In this document: positions 32,835-41,088 of the stretch, in pieces | Layout: each line of letters starts with the position of its first letter | How positions within the stretch are numbered: position 1 is the first letter of the stretch | NCBI RefSeq assembly: GCF_900111815.1 | Contig: NZ_LT630004.1 | Location: 2,251,502 to 2,292,589 of the forward strand | Direction of reading: 5' to 3' | Length of the DNA stretch: 41,088 nucleotides | Source of the DNA: Bacillus massilinigeriensis | GTDB taxonomy: Bacteria > Bacillota > Bacilli > Bacillales > Cytobacillaceae | Position numbers and translations under genes: made by a program | The notes under the pieces: model-generated | Database searches by the model: none | The model's input: only the letters and a program-made list of their open reading frames with translations | What the model was told of the DNA's origin: nothing

Positions 32835-35252
32835 TTAATTAGCAACAATATTGACGAGCTTGCCTGGAACAGCAATTACCTTTCTAATTGTTTTTCCGTT
32901 GATTTGTTCTTGAACCACATTTTCACCCATCGCAATTTTTTCTAATGTTTCTTTGTTTGCATCTGCAGGGACCATGATTTTCGCTTTGATTTTCCCATTT
33001 ACTTGAATAACAATTTCAACTTCATCGTCAACAAGTTTGGCTTCATCATATGCAGGCCAGGCTTCATAGCTAATCGTACCTTCATGGCCAAGCTTTTCCC
33101 ACAGCTCTTCCGCAACATGCGGAGTAATCGGGGAAAGCATCTTCACAAAACCTTCCATATACTCTTTCGGAAGCGCTTCTGCCTTGTAAGCTTCGTTAAT
33201 GAAGACCATCAATTGAGAAATAGCGGTATTGAAGCGAAGTCCTTCAATGTCTTCCGTCACTTTTTTCACTGTTTGATGATAAACCTTTTCCATGCTGTCT
33301 ACTTCAGCATTTTCCTTAATCTTGCTGTTTAGTTTACCTGACTCGTCGATAAACAGCCTCCATATTCTATCAAGGAATCGGCGAGAACCATCAAGGCCAT
33401 TTGTAGACCAGGCAATCGAAGCTTCCAATGGGCCCATAAACATTTCATACATCCTCAACGTGTCAGCACCATGGCTTTCGACAACAGAATCTGGATTTAC
33501 GACATTCCCTTTCGATTTGCTCATTTTCTCATTGTTTTCTCCTAGAATCATTCCTTGATTGAACAATTTTTGGAACGGCTCTTTCGTATGGACAATGCCT
33601 AAATCATACAGAACTTTATGCCAGAAGCGAGCGTAAAGCAAATGGAGAACCGCATGCTCCGCTCCACCGATGTAAATATCAACCGGCAGCCATTCCTTTA
33701 GTTTGTTCGCATCAGCAAGTGCTTCTTCATTATGAGGATCGATGTAGCGAAGGTAGTACCAGCAGCTTCCTGCCCACTGTGGCATCGTATTTGTTTCCCT
33801 GCGCCCCTTCTTGCCAGTTGCCGGGTCAACAACGTTCACCCAATCTTCCATAACCGCAAGTGGCGATTCCCCTGTTCCTGAAGGCTTGATTTCCTTTGTC
33901 TTCGGAAGGACTAACGGAAGCTCCGATTCAGGAACGGCGGTCATTGTTCCATCTTCCCAGTGAATGATTGGGATAGGCTCCCCCCAATAGCGCTGGCGGC
34001 TGAAGAGCCAATCGCGCAGTCTATAGGTAATTTTCTTCTTGCCGATACCTTTTTCCACAAGCCATCCTATACTTTTTTCGATTGCTTCTTCCTTTTCCAA
34101 TCCATCAAGGAAGCCGGAATTAATATGCTTTCCATCGCCAGAATAAGCTGTTTCGTCAATATTTCCGCCTTGGACGACCTCTTTGATTGGCAAGTTAAAC
34201 TTCTTCGCGAACTCATAATCACGTTCATCATGCGCTGGAACTGCCATGATAGCACCTGTCCCATAAGACATTAAGACATAGTCCGCAATCCAGATTGGCA
34301 TTTTCTCCCCACTCGCAGGATTGATAGCGTAAGCACCTGTGAATACGCCTGTTTTATCCTTTGCCAAATCTGTCCGTTCCAGATCACTCTTGCTCTTGAT
34401 ATTATCTAAATAAGCTTCGATTTCAGCCTTCTGAGCTTCCGCCGCAATCTTTCCAACAAGCGGATGCTCGGGAGCAAGCACTGCGTATGTTGCACCGAAT
34501 AATGTATCAGGTCTTGTTGTAAAAACAGTGAATCGTCCTTCATGACCTTCAATGTCAAAAGTAACTTCCGCGCCTTCCGAGCGTCCAATCCAGTTGCGCT
34601 GCATATCTTTTATGCTTTCAGGCCAGTCAACCTCGTCCAAGTCCTCAAGCAGACGATCGGCATAAGCAGTAATTCTTAGCATCCACTGTTTCATCGGCCT
34701 GCGTTCAACTGGATGGCCACCGCGCTCGCTCTTCCCGTCAATTACTTCCTCGTTCGCAAGGACAGTTCCAAGTGCTGGGCACCAGTTAACTGCAACTTCA
34801 TCGATATAGGCAAGCCCTTTTTCATAAAGCTTCAGGAAGATCCACTGTGTCCATTTATAGTAGGAAGGATCTGTTGTGTTCACTTCCCTATCCCAGTCAT
34901 ACGAGAAGCCAAGTGACTTAATTTGGCGGCGGAAATTATTGATATTCTGCTCTGTAAATTGTGCTGGATCATTGCCAGTATCAAGCGCGTATTGTTCCGC
35001 AGGGAGACCGAAAGCATCCCAACCCATTGGATGAAGAACATTATATCCCTGCATCCTTTTCATACGAGAAAGAATGTCTGTCGCTGTATATCCTTCTGGA
35101 TGGCCAACATGCAACCCAGCTCCTGAAGGATATGGAAACATATCTAGCGCATAGAATTTTCGTTTTCCTTCCTCTTCCGCCGTTTTGAAAGTTTTGTTCT
35201 GATCCCAGTACTGCTGCCATTTCTTCTCGATTTCATGATGGTTAAAACTCAT
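32835..35252 (-). CDS. leuS: Leucyl-tRNA synthetase
   Basis: An 805-aa class I synthetase that charges tRNA-Leu. HIGH-type motif H-V-G-H at residues 48-51, KMSKS (around residue 577), CP1 editing domain with T-T-R-P-D-T-L-F-G and [16 protein letters not shown], and C-terminal anticodon-binding and LeuRS-specific domains. Length equals B. subtilis LeuS (804 aa). The start has AGGAGG with a 10-nt spacer. Controlled by the T-box leader upstream. Confidence 0.98.
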   Translation of the reverse strand: MSFNHHEIEKKWQQYWDQNKTFKTAEEEGKRKFYALDMFPYPSGAGLHVGHPEGYTATDILSRMKRMQGYNVLHPMGWDAFGLPAEQYALDTGNDPAQFTEQNINNFRRQIKSLGFSYDWDREVNTTDPSYYKWTQWIFLKLYEKGLAYIDEVAVNWCPALGTVLANEEVIDGKSERGGHPVERRPMKQWMLRITAYADRLLEDLDEVDWPESIKDMQRNWIGRSEGAEVTFDIEGHEGRFTVFTTRPDTLFGATYAVLAPEHPLVGKIAAEAQKAEIEAYLDNIKSKSDLERTDLAKDKTGVFTGAYAINPASGEKMPIWIADYVLMSYGTGAIMAVPAHDERDYEFAKKFNLPIKEVVQGGNIDETAYSGDGKHINSGFLDGLEKEEAIEKSIGWLVEKGIGKKKITYRLRDWLFSRQRYWGEPIPIIHWEDGTMTAVPESELPLVLPKTKEIKPSGTGESPLAVMEDWVNVVDPATGKKGRRETNTMPQWAGSCWYYLRYIDPHNEEALADANKLKEWLPVDIYIGGAEHAVLHLLYARFWHKVLYDLGIVHTKEPFQKLFNQGMILGENNEKMSKSKGNVVNPDSVVESHGADTLRMYEMFMGPLEASIAWSTNGLDGSRRFLDRIWRLFIDESGKLNSKIKENAEVDSMEKVYHQTVKKVTEDIEGLRFNTAISQLMVFINEAYKAEALPKEYMEGFVKMLSPITPHVAEELWEKLGHEGTISYEAWPAYDEAKLVDDEVEIVIQVNGKIKAKIMVPADANKETLEKIAMGENVVQEQINGKTIRKVIAVPGKLVNIVAN

Positions 35253-35293
35253 TTTTCAGATACCTCCTGCGTTGGTTTTCTTTGATAAAATAA

Positions 35294-35520
35294 AAAACTC
35301 CCGTCCCAAAAAAGGGACGAGAGGATATGTATGATCTCCCGCGGTACCACCCAACTTAGTGACAAGTCACTCGCTTCATTGCTCCTTAACGCGGAAAACG
35401 GCAGGCACTACTAATTTCACGCCAGCGACTCTGAAGGCGAGTTCATGGGGACCTGGCTGACTTGCACCGTCCGTCAGCTCTCTTCTGCAGGGTTTTCCGC
35501 ACTAATACTCCTTCGTCAAT
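35294..35520 (-). promoter_or_regulatory. T-box riboswitch leader of leuS
   Basis: On the minus strand a structured leader holds the T-box GGGTGGTACCGCGG (35339-35352), whose TGGT pairs with the uncharged tRNA acceptor end. A terminator follows, with stem arms 35314-35323 and 35298-35307 and a T-rich tail. The upstream Stem I region contains a CTC triplet (35439-35441) that is the likely Leu specifier. Uncharged tRNA-Leu should stabilise the antiterminator and raise leuS expression. Confidence 0.93.
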
Positions 35521-35545
35521 ACCTTTTTCAATATAATATACAGCT

Positions 35546-35574
35546 ATTGTAAACAATTATATCTTGTGATGCAA
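35546..35574 (-). promoter_or_regulatory. SigA promoter of the leuS T-box unit
   Basis: The minus strand has TTGCAT (35569-35574), 17-nt spacer, TACAAT (35546-35551). Confidence 0.7.
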
Positions 35575-35586
35575 GTGAAGGAGCAA

Positions 35587-35667
35587 TTATTTCTTGTCCA
35601 GCTTCTCGCTAAGTAATGCAATCATTATTATGCCATCTTGGAACTCGATATTAACATTCAATTTCAT
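35587..35667 (-). CDS. Possible 26-aa small protein
   Basis: A small reading frame between the lutP terminator and the leuS promoter: ATG at 35665-35667, AAGGG upstream, 26 codons beginning M-K-L-N-V-N-I-E-F and ending S-E-K-L-D-K-K. No family recognised. Its stop lies 13 bases before the leuS -35. Chance is a real alternative at this length. Confidence 0.25.
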   Translation of the reverse strand: MKLNVNIEFQDGIIMIALLSEKLDKK

Positions 35668-35698
35668 TTCCCATTCCCTTGTTCTTCTTGACAAAACT

Positions 35699-35735
35699 GC
35701 AAAAAGCTCCTGCCATCATGGACAGAAGCTTTTGA
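35699..35735 (-). terminator. Terminator behind lutP
   Basis: The minus strand has arms AAAAGCTTCTGTC and GGCAGGAGCTTTT (13 pairs, two wobble) and a 6-nt loop, then TTTG-type tail. Confidence 0.8.
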
Positions 35736-35753
35736 CAGCGATTATTCTCTATC

Positions 35754-37442
35754 CTACGGCACCATCCAGGACAGAACTGAGTTTTGCAGGAAGGTGATAA
35801 TCCCGACCAACACGACAAGGAAAAGACTGTGTTTAATGGTGAAGCGGAAGAGTTCTGACTCTTTCCCTGCCAAACCGACTGCAGCACACGCAACTGCAAT
35901 GGACTGCGGCGAAATCATTTTCCCTGTTACCCCACCAGAAGAGTTTGCCGCAACAGCCAGAATCGGATTCATGCCGACAGATTCAGCGGTAATTTTTTGC
36001 AGATTACCGAACAGCAGGTTGGCAGATGTATCGGATCCAGTAATGAATACTCCCAACCATCCAAGGAATGGTGAGAAGAACGGGAATAGTGTTTCCCCTG
36101 TTTTTGCCAGCGTCATTCCGAGGGTTGTACTCATGCCGGAAGAATTCGTTACATAAGCGAACCCGACAACAGAAGCAATCGTTAAAACTGGATACTTCAA
36201 TTCATTCAATGTCTCTCCAAATGTAATGCACCAGTCCTTCCAATCCATCCCAACAATATATTTCGTCATAACGGCAGCGATTAAAATCGCAGTACCAGCA
36301 GCACCTAAAATTTCAAGCTTGTACACTGCCGGAACAGCTTCACGTGCGAAATTAAAGACTCTATTATTTAACAGTGGTACTTCTGGAGCAAAAGTCACCA
36401 TGTGACCAAGCGAATTAATGCCTTTCAGAATGATATTGCTTCCTTCATAGTGACCAGTTAAAGCCAATTTAATAGCTGGTATGCCCCATACCGAAATGAT
36501 TAGTGTAAGGATCAAGAACGGTGACCATGCTTTGAAAACTTCACCGCCAGTATGACTTGCTTCCTTTAATTGTTCTGCTGCAGCAGTTGATGCTGTTTCC
36601 TCCTCAGAAGCAAATCTGAAAATAGTCTTTGGTTTCCAGAACTTCAGGAAGATTGTCAGAGCGAATAGTGATACAAGCGCTGACAGAATGTCTGGCAGCT
36701 CTGGACCCATAAAGTTAGAGGAAAAATATTGAGTGAGTGCAAAAGAAAGACCGGAAACAAGTATTGCAGGCAATACTTCCAAAGCTCTCTTAAAACCAGC
36801 CATGATGACAATCAAGTAAAATGGAATGAACGCGGATAAGAATGGCAATTGGCGTCCGACCATTTTGGAAATCTCCATTGCAGGAATGCCTGTTGGTCCT
36901 TCAACTGCAATAATAGGAATTCCGATTGCACCAAATGCTACAGGTGCAGTGTTTGCAATCAAGCATATCCCTGCAGCATACAATGGATTGAAGCCAAGTC
37001 CTACAAGAAGTGCCGCCGAAATGGCCACAGGTGCTCCAAAGCCTGCTGCACCTTCAAGGAATGCCCCAAAAGAAAAGGCAACCAGCAACGCTTGAAGACG
37101 TCTGTCTTCTGTAATAGAAAGAACGGAGTTGCGAATAATATCAAATTGCCCTGTTTTTACTGTGAGCTTATACAGAAAAACGGATGTAATAATAATCCAG
37201 CCTATTGGCAGAAGCCCGTATGCAGCACCCTGCGATGCAGACATCACTGCCATTCCGGCAGGCATCTTAAACGCTATAACTGCGACAAGCAAAGCAACAA
37301 GTAATGTTGTCAATCCAGCAATATGCCCTTTCATCCTTTTGATGGCTAGTGCCCAAAAAAAGTATAGGATTGGAATCAGCGCAACAATCGCCGATAATGC
37401 CAGGCTGTCACCGACTGCGGTGAAGTTCTGTGTGAAATTCAT
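35754..37442 (-). CDS. lutP: L-lactate permease LutP
   Basis: A 562-aa membrane protein of the lactate permease (LctP) family with about 13 TM helices. Conserved G-A-F-L-E-G-A-A-G-F-G-A-P-V-A-I-S and the C-terminal S-P-Q-S-I-A-V-A-C-A blocks are present. It imports L-lactate with protons. The start at 37440-37442 has AGGGGG with 6-nt spacer. Divergent from lutR; the leader carries an operator and a cre-like site. Confidence 0.95.
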   Translation of the reverse strand: MNFTQNFTAVGDSLALSAIVALIPILYFFWALAIKRMKGHIAGLTTLLVALLVAVIAFKMPAGMAVMSASQGAAYGLLPIGWIIITSVFLYKLTVKTGQFDIIRNSVLSITEDRRLQALLVAFSFGAFLEGAAGFGAPVAISAALLVGLGFNPLYAAGICLIANTAPVAFGAIGIPIIAVEGPTGIPAMEISKMVGRQLPFLSAFIPFYLIVIMAGFKRALEVLPAILVSGLSFALTQYFSSNFMGPELPDILSALVSLFALTIFLKFWKPKTIFRFASEEETASTAAAEQLKEASHTGGEVFKAWSPFLILTLIISVWGIPAIKLALTGHYEGSNIILKGINSLGHMVTFAPEVPLLNNRVFNFAREAVPAVYKLEILGAAGTAILIAAVMTKYIVGMDWKDWCITFGETLNELKYPVLTIASVVGFAYVTNSSGMSTTLGMTLAKTGETLFPFFSPFLGWLGVFITGSDTSANLLFGNLQKITAESVGMNPILAVAANSSGGVTGKMISPQSIAVACAAVGLAGKESELFRFTIKHSLFLVVLVGIITFLQNSVLSWMVP

Positions 37443-37503
37443 GTTTTTCCCCCTTGCATCTTAATAAATGAAATGGTCCCCATAATGTCTTTCCCCTCGC
37501 GGC

Positions 37504-37517
37504 AGTAACCGCTTTCA
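37504..37517 (-). promoter_or_regulatory. cre-like (CcpA) site in the lutP leader
   Basis: The minus strand TGAAAGCGGTTACT fits the cre consensus TGWAANCGNTNWCA at 13 of 14 places (last base differs). It lies downstream of the inferred start of transcription, so CcpA could act as a roadblock. Confidence 0.5.
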
Positions 37518-37529
37518 CTATTTTGGTAT

Positions 37530-37544
37530 GGTCATCTGATGACT
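37530..37544. promoter_or_regulatory. Probable LutR operator at lutP
   Basis: GGTCATCTGATGACT, a near-perfect palindrome (13-bp core GTCATCTGATGAC), 14 of 15 bases equal to the site before lutA. GntR/FadR-type repressors bind such short palindromes. It begins 23 nt behind the lutP -10. Confidence 0.75.
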
Positions 37545-37567
37545 TGGTGATTAACCACTATGTTCAA

Positions 37568-37597
37568 ATTATATGTGACAATCTTGTAACATATCAA
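37568..37597 (-). promoter_or_regulatory. SigA promoter of lutP
   Basis: The minus strand has TTGATA (37592-37597), 18-nt spacer, TATAAT (37568-37573). Confidence 0.65.
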
Positions 37598-37732
37598 CCT
37601 ATTTTTTTATCTTTTTAAATAATTTATATAGTATCTACGCCCAATAAATTTATAACAGATTTCAACTAGTATCCAAATATCCTTAAATATGTATAATGGA
37701 GTTAGGAACAAGGTGATGTGGAGGACTATAAA

Positions 37733-38467
37733 TTGAAATATAAAAAAATCAAACCCAAGAAAATATATGAAGAGGTTGCAGAAGCCATCCTTGAAATGAT
37801 CAAATCCGGGCAAGTAAAGCCGGGAGAAAAACTGGATTCCGTCCAGCAGTTAGCAGAAAATTTTCAGGTGGGACGCTCTGCCATAAGAGAAGCCTTAACA
37901 GCACTTCGTGCAATGGGACTGATTGAAATAAGGCAAGGGGAAGGCACTTATGTCAAAGAGTTTGAAACAGAACAAGTTTCTCTTCCTTTATCGACAGCTA
38001 TCCTGATGAATAAGGAAGATGTCGCCCACCTTCTTGAAGTTAGGAAAATCATTGAACTCGGAACAGTTTATGCCGCTGCTGAGCGAAGAACAGAGGAAAA
38101 CCTTGAAGCGATGGAAAGAGCACTTGAAGGAATGAGACTTGCCCTTGGTAACGAAGAGTTAGGAGAAAAGTCAGACCTGGAATTTCATTTGGCAATTGCC
38201 CAAGGCTCACAAAATCCACTTTTGATCAGTCTTATCAACCATGTTTCAGGCTTGATGGGAGAGACAATGAAAGAAACTCGCAGGGTATGGCTCTATTCAA
38301 CACAAACAACCCTCGATAGGCTTTACCACGAGCATTGTGAAATCTACCAATCCATCAAAAATCAGGATCCTGAAAATGCCAGGTCCCTCATGCTTCGCCA
38401 TATAGGTGATGTAGAAAACGTTCTTAAACATTATCTTGATAAAACAATTGCGAATACAGATTGTTAA
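37733..38467 (+). CDS. lutR: GntR/FadR-family regulator LutR
   Basis: A 244-aa repressor. N-terminal winged helix (S-V-Q-Q-L-A-E-N-F-Q-V-G-R-S-A-I-R-E-A-L), then a FadR-type FCD ligand domain with E-V-R-K-I-I-E, D-L-E-F-H-L-A-I-A and H-E-H-C-E-I, which supply metal ligands. In B. subtilis LutR represses lutABC and lutP and is relieved by lactate. The start is probably TTG at 37733 (M-K-Y-K-K-I-K), eight nt behind GGAGG; the GTG at 37718 overlaps that site. A TATAAT at 37692-37697 may be its -10. Confidence 0.92.
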   Translation: MKYKKIKPKKIYEEVAEAILEMIKSGQVKPGEKLDSVQQLAENFQVGRSAIREALTALRAMGLIEIRQGEGTYVKEFETEQVSLPLSTAILMNKEDVAHLLEVRKIIELGTVYAAAERRTEENLEAMERALEGMRLALGNEELGEKSDLEFHLAIAQGSQNPLLISLINHVSGLMGETMKETRRVWLYSTQTTLDRLYHEHCEIYQSIKNQDPENARSLMLRHIGDVENVLKHYLDKTIANTDC

Positions 38468-38468
38468 T

Positions 38469-38511
38469 AGGTGCACACCGCTTTTTTCCATAAAGTGGTG
38501 TGCACCTTTTT
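38469..38511 (+). terminator. Terminator of lutR
   Basis: AGGTGCACACC/GGTGTGCACCT arms (38469-38479, 38497-38507), extended by CTTT/AAAG, then TTTT. Confidence 0.85.
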
Positions 38512-38534
38512 GAAATTATTCTGTTGAATGCCCT

Positions 38535-38563
38535 TTCAAAGGTAAACATATTTATAGTATGAT
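38535..38563 (+). promoter_or_regulatory. Promoter of lutABC
   Basis: TTCAAA (38535-38540), 17-nt spacer, TATGAT (38558-38563). Confidence 0.55.
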
Positions 38564-38587
38564 AAAAATTATCAGGATTAATACACA

Positions 38588-38602
38588 GGTCATCTGATGA
38601 CC
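38588..38602. promoter_or_regulatory. Probable LutR operator at lutABC
   Basis: GGTCATCTGATGACC, a perfect 15-bp palindrome, nearly identical to the site in the lutP leader. It starts 24 nt behind the -10, so binding would block elongation or open-complex escape. Confidence 0.8.
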
Positions 38603-38649
38603 ATACTATTTAATAGTAGCAGTTATGAAATAACAAGGAGTGGTAATAA

Positions 38650-39366
38650 GTGAAGGTTACTCTTTTTGCAACATGTATTGTCGATTTGTTCCAGGGAAAT
38701 GTCGGCAAGGCAACAGTAGAATTGCTCGAGCGGCTGGGATGTGAGGTAGAATTCCCGGAATCCCAAGTATGCTGTGGACAACCTTCCTATAACAGCGGCT
38801 ATGTTAATAAAACGAAGGATGCCATGAAAAAAATGATCGATACATTCATCGATGCGGAGTATGTAGTTTCTCCATCGGGTTCATGCGCATACATGTTCCA
38901 TGAGTACCAGCATATTTTCAAAGGCGATCCAATATGGGAGCCAAAAGCAAAGAAGCTAGCGGAAAAAACATATGAACTGACTCAGTTCATTGTGGACGTC
39001 TTAAAAATCGAGGATGTAGGTGCCCGGTTCGATGCGACCGTCACTTACCATACATCCTGTCATATGACCCGTTTGCTTGGCGTGAAAGAAGCTCCAATGA
39101 AGCTATTAAAAAATGTACAAGGACTGAAGTTTACCGAGCTTCCAGGAAAAGAACAATGCTGCGGGTTTGGTGGAACTTTCGCTGTCAAGATGGCACAGAT
39201 TTCAGAGCAAATGGTTGATGAGAAAGTCATGCATGTGGCAGAAACAGGAGCCGAATACTTGATTGGCGCCGACGCGGCATGCCTCATGAATATCGGAGGG
39301 CGAATTGAGCGCCATGGCAAACCTATCAAAGTCATGCATATTGCGGAAGTTCTTAATAGCCGGTGA
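38650..39366 (+). CDS. lutA: Lactate utilisation protein LutA
   Basis: A 238-aa (Fe-S)-binding subunit with two cysteine-rich CCG domains: C-C-G at residues 41-43 and C-C-G at 170-172, each with upstream Cys partners (Cys9; Cys137). It is part of the LutABC L-lactate dehydrogenase complex that oxidises lactate to pyruvate in the cytoplasm or at the membrane. The start is GTG with AAGGAG nine nt upstream. First gene of lutABC. Confidence 0.95.
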   Translation: MKVTLFATCIVDLFQGNVGKATVELLERLGCEVEFPESQVCCGQPSYNSGYVNKTKDAMKKMIDTFIDAEYVVSPSGSCAYMFHEYQHIFKGDPIWEPKAKKLAEKTYELTQFIVDVLKIEDVGARFDATVTYHTSCHMTRLLGVKEAPMKLLKNVQGLKFTELPGKEQCCGFGGTFAVKMAQISEQMVDEKVMHVAETGAEYLIGADAACLMNIGGRIERHGKPIKVMHIAEVLNSR

Positions 39367-39398
39367 CTCATAACTTTTAGAATGGAGGGGATAAACCC

Positions 39399-40826
39399 AT
39401 GACAATGAAAATCAGTGAAGATAAGTTCAAGGAGCGGGTTCAAAAAGGGATTGACAATTCCTTTATGCGCGGAGCTGTCGCCGGTGCCCAGGAGCGAATG
39501 GGAACACGCAGACAGGATGCAACAGACGAACTTGGCAACTGGGAGGAATGGCGAGCTCTCGGAGAAGAAATTCGACAGCATGTCCTAGAAAACCTCGATT
39601 TCTATTTGGAACAGCTTAGTGAAAACGTTGCTTCAAGAGGCGGACATGTGTTTTTTGCCCAAACTGCCGAACAGGCTAATGAATATATTCAGGCTGTAGT
39701 GAAACAAAAAAATGCAAAAAAAGTCGTAAAGTCAAAATCGATGGTTACCGAAGAAATTTCGTTAAATTCCGCATTACAGAATGCTGGATGTGAAGTCATT
39801 GAAACGGATTTGGGCGAATATATCCTGCAAGTGGATGATCATGATCCTCCGTCCCATATTGTCGTACCTGCACTGCACAAAAATAAAGAACAGATTCGCA
39901 ACGTGTTTGCTGAAAAACTCGGATACCAAAAAACTTCCAAACCCGAAGAACTTGCTCTCCATGCAAGGCAAAAGCTTCGGGAAGAATTTTTAAGCGCTGA
40001 TGTTGGTATTACTGGCTGTAACTTCGCAGTTGCTGAAACCGGCTCTTTCAGTCTAGTGACAAACGAAGGCAACGCGGACCTAGTCACCGCACTTCCAAAA
40101 ACCCAAATTACCGTGATGGGAATGGAGCGTCTTGTTCCTACTTTCGAAGAGATGGAAGTGCTGGTAAGCCTGCTCACCAGAAGCTCCGTCGGACAAAAAT
40201 TGACGAGTTACATCACTGTTTTGACCGGGCCGAGAGAAGAACTAGAATCAGATGGTCCTGAAGAGTTTCACCTTGTTATTGTGGACAATGGCCGGTCTTC
40301 CATTCTAGGCGGAGAATTCCAGTCTGTCCTTCAATGCATCCGTTGTGCAGCATGCATTAACGTCTGTCCAGTATATCGTCAAGTTGGAGGACATTCATAC
40401 GGATCCATCTATTCCGGTCCTATCGGTGCAGTACTCTCACCGCTTCTTGGCGGATATGATGAATTTAAGGAATTGCCGTATGCCACGACTCTTTGCGGTG
40501 CATGTACAGAGGTTTGCCCTGTGAAGATTCCATTGCATCAGCTGCTTCACAAACATCGGCAAGTCATTGTGGAAGAAGAAGGAAAAGCACCTTTTGCGGA
40601 AAAAATTGCGATGGCTGCATTTGGTATGGGCGCTTCCTCCCCTGCTCTATACAAGTTAGGAACAAAATTTGTCCCATCTGCGATGAGTCCCTTCACAGAA
40701 GGCGATACAATCACAAAAGGTCCTGGCCCTTTGAAGCTATGGACAGACAGCCGAAACTTTCCCGCACCAAATAAAGAGCGGTTTAGGGACTGGTTCAAAA
40801 ACAGGGAAAAAGGAGGCGCTAAATAA
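39399..40826 (+). CDS. lutB: Iron-sulfur lactate oxidation protein LutB
   Basis: A 475-aa protein. N-terminal LUD/DUF162-type domain (about 70-300) followed by a two-cluster ferredoxin region: C313-x2-C316-x2-C319-x3-C323-P and C366-x2-C369-x3-C373-P. It passes electrons within LutABC. The start at 39399 has GGAGG 10 nt upstream; a second in-frame ATG follows 6 nt later. 32 nt behind lutA; its stop TAA overlaps the lutC ATG by one base. Confidence 0.95.
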   Translation: MTMKISEDKFKERVQKGIDNSFMRGAVAGAQERMGTRRQDATDELGNWEEWRALGEEIRQHVLENLDFYLEQLSENVASRGGHVFFAQTAEQANEYIQAVVKQKNAKKVVKSKSMVTEEISLNSALQNAGCEVIETDLGEYILQVDDHDPPSHIVVPALHKNKEQIRNVFAEKLGYQKTSKPEELALHARQKLREEFLSADVGITGCNFAVAETGSFSLVTNEGNADLVTALPKTQITVMGMERLVPTFEEMEVLVSLLTRSSVGQKLTSYITVLTGPREELESDGPEEFHLVIVDNGRSSILGGEFQSVLQCIRCAACINVCPVYRQVGGHSYGSIYSGPIGAVLSPLLGGYDEFKELPYATTLCGACTEVCPVKIPLHQLLHKHRQVIVEEEGKAPFAEKIAMAAFGMGASSPALYKLGTKFVPSAMSPFTEGDTITKGPGPLKLWTDSRNFPAPNKERFRDWFKNREKGGAK

Positions 40827-41088
40827 TGAGCGGATCCATTCAGAACAAGGATGCTTTCCTAGCGCAAATCGCAAAGAGTCTTGGCAGGGAAAGACGAACA
40901 GAAGGAGTAAAAACCCCCTCCTATAAACACCGTCCTCAAGATGATGTTTTAAAAGGTGCAACACAAGATGAACTTGTGGAAGTACTAAAAAACCAATGCA
41001 TGAAAATTCATACAAGCCTTGTGGAAACAAATCTAAAAAACCTTCCCGCCACGCTTGCAGAAACAGTTGCCGAATATGGCGGGGGGCC
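40826..41088 (+). CDS. lutC: Lactate utilisation protein LutC, N-terminal part (cut by window end)
   Basis: 87 codons are visible, starting [12 protein letters not shown] and containing I-A-K-S-L-G-R-E-R-R-T-E-G-V, which fits the N-terminus of LutC (about 240 aa, LUD domain). AGGAGG lies nine nt before the ATG, inside the end of lutB. The stop is outside the window. Confidence 0.92.
   Translation, partial: MSGSIQNKDAFLAQIAKSLGRERRTEGVKTPSYKHRPQDDVLKGATQDELVEVLKNQCMKIHTSLVETNLKNLPATLAETVAEYGGG

Noticed and set aside
39060-39581. A 173-aa minus-strand frame across lutA and lutB
   Set aside because: Both plus-strand genes are certain and the frame lacks a promoter, ribosome binding site or family.
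1-41088. CRISPR arrays, tRNA or rRNA genes, prophage or defence islands
   Set aside because: No spaced direct repeats, cloverleaf-type sequence, phage genes or known defence genes were recognised by reading.

Overview
The window is a stretch of a Bacillus-type (Bacillaceae, endospore-forming Firmicute) chromosome. The evidence is strong AGGAGG-type ribosome binding sites, many TTG/GTG starts, a leucyl-tRNA T-box leader, candidate SigB/SigW/SigG promoters, sporulation genes (cse60, a YhcN/YlaJ-type lipoprotein), and a gene order close to the B. subtilis yt* region (murC, sftA, ytpQ, ytpP, ytoP, ytzB, ytnP, trmB, ytzH, ytmP, pullulanase, ytlQ, thpR, dat, pepV, ytzE, rsuA-type gene, murJ/ytgP, ytfP, cse60, ytwF, leuS). 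Species cannot be fixed from the sequence alone.

Left part (1-9011): two nearly identical group IIC introns lie 8.2 kb apart in the same orientation. Copy 1 is cut by the window edge (1-815); copy 2 is complete (about 7124-9011). Each begins directly after the U-tract of a Rho-independent terminator, behind ytxH and behind murC respectively. Between them are ytxG-ytxH (minus, behind a SigB-like promoter), an M29 aminopeptidase ampS (plus), and the four-gene yknWXYZ operon (minus, behind a SigW-like promoter), whose genes overlap by 4 nt at each junction.

Middle part (9059-29716): mostly minus-strand housekeeping genes. They cover peptidoglycan synthesis (murC, murJ), NAD salvage, chromosome segregation (sftA), redox (ytpP), nucleotide sanitation (DUF84), peptidases (ytoP, pepV), D-amino acid synthesis (dat), RNA modification and processing (trmB, RsuA-type pseudouridine synthase, thpR), alpha-glucan breakdown (type I pullulanase) and lactone hydrolysis (ytnP). 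Small plus-strand genes ytzB, ytzH and ytzE are interspersed. Most transcription units end in clear intrinsic terminators.

Right part (29925-41088): a flavoprotein (ytfP), cse60, a rhodanese, a forespore-type lipoprotein, leuS with its T-box leader, and the lactate utilisation locus: lutP (minus), divergent lutR (plus), then lutA-lutB-lutC (plus, lutC cut by the window end). A near-perfect palindromic operator occurs at almost the same distance behind the inferred lutP and lutABC promoters, and a cre-like site lies in the lutP leader.

No CRISPR array, prophage, rRNA, tRNA or recognisable defence island was seen. The most unusual structure is the pair of terminator-associated introns. The only coding difference in their shared part changes a conserved-looking Arg of the reverse transcriptase to His in the complete copy.
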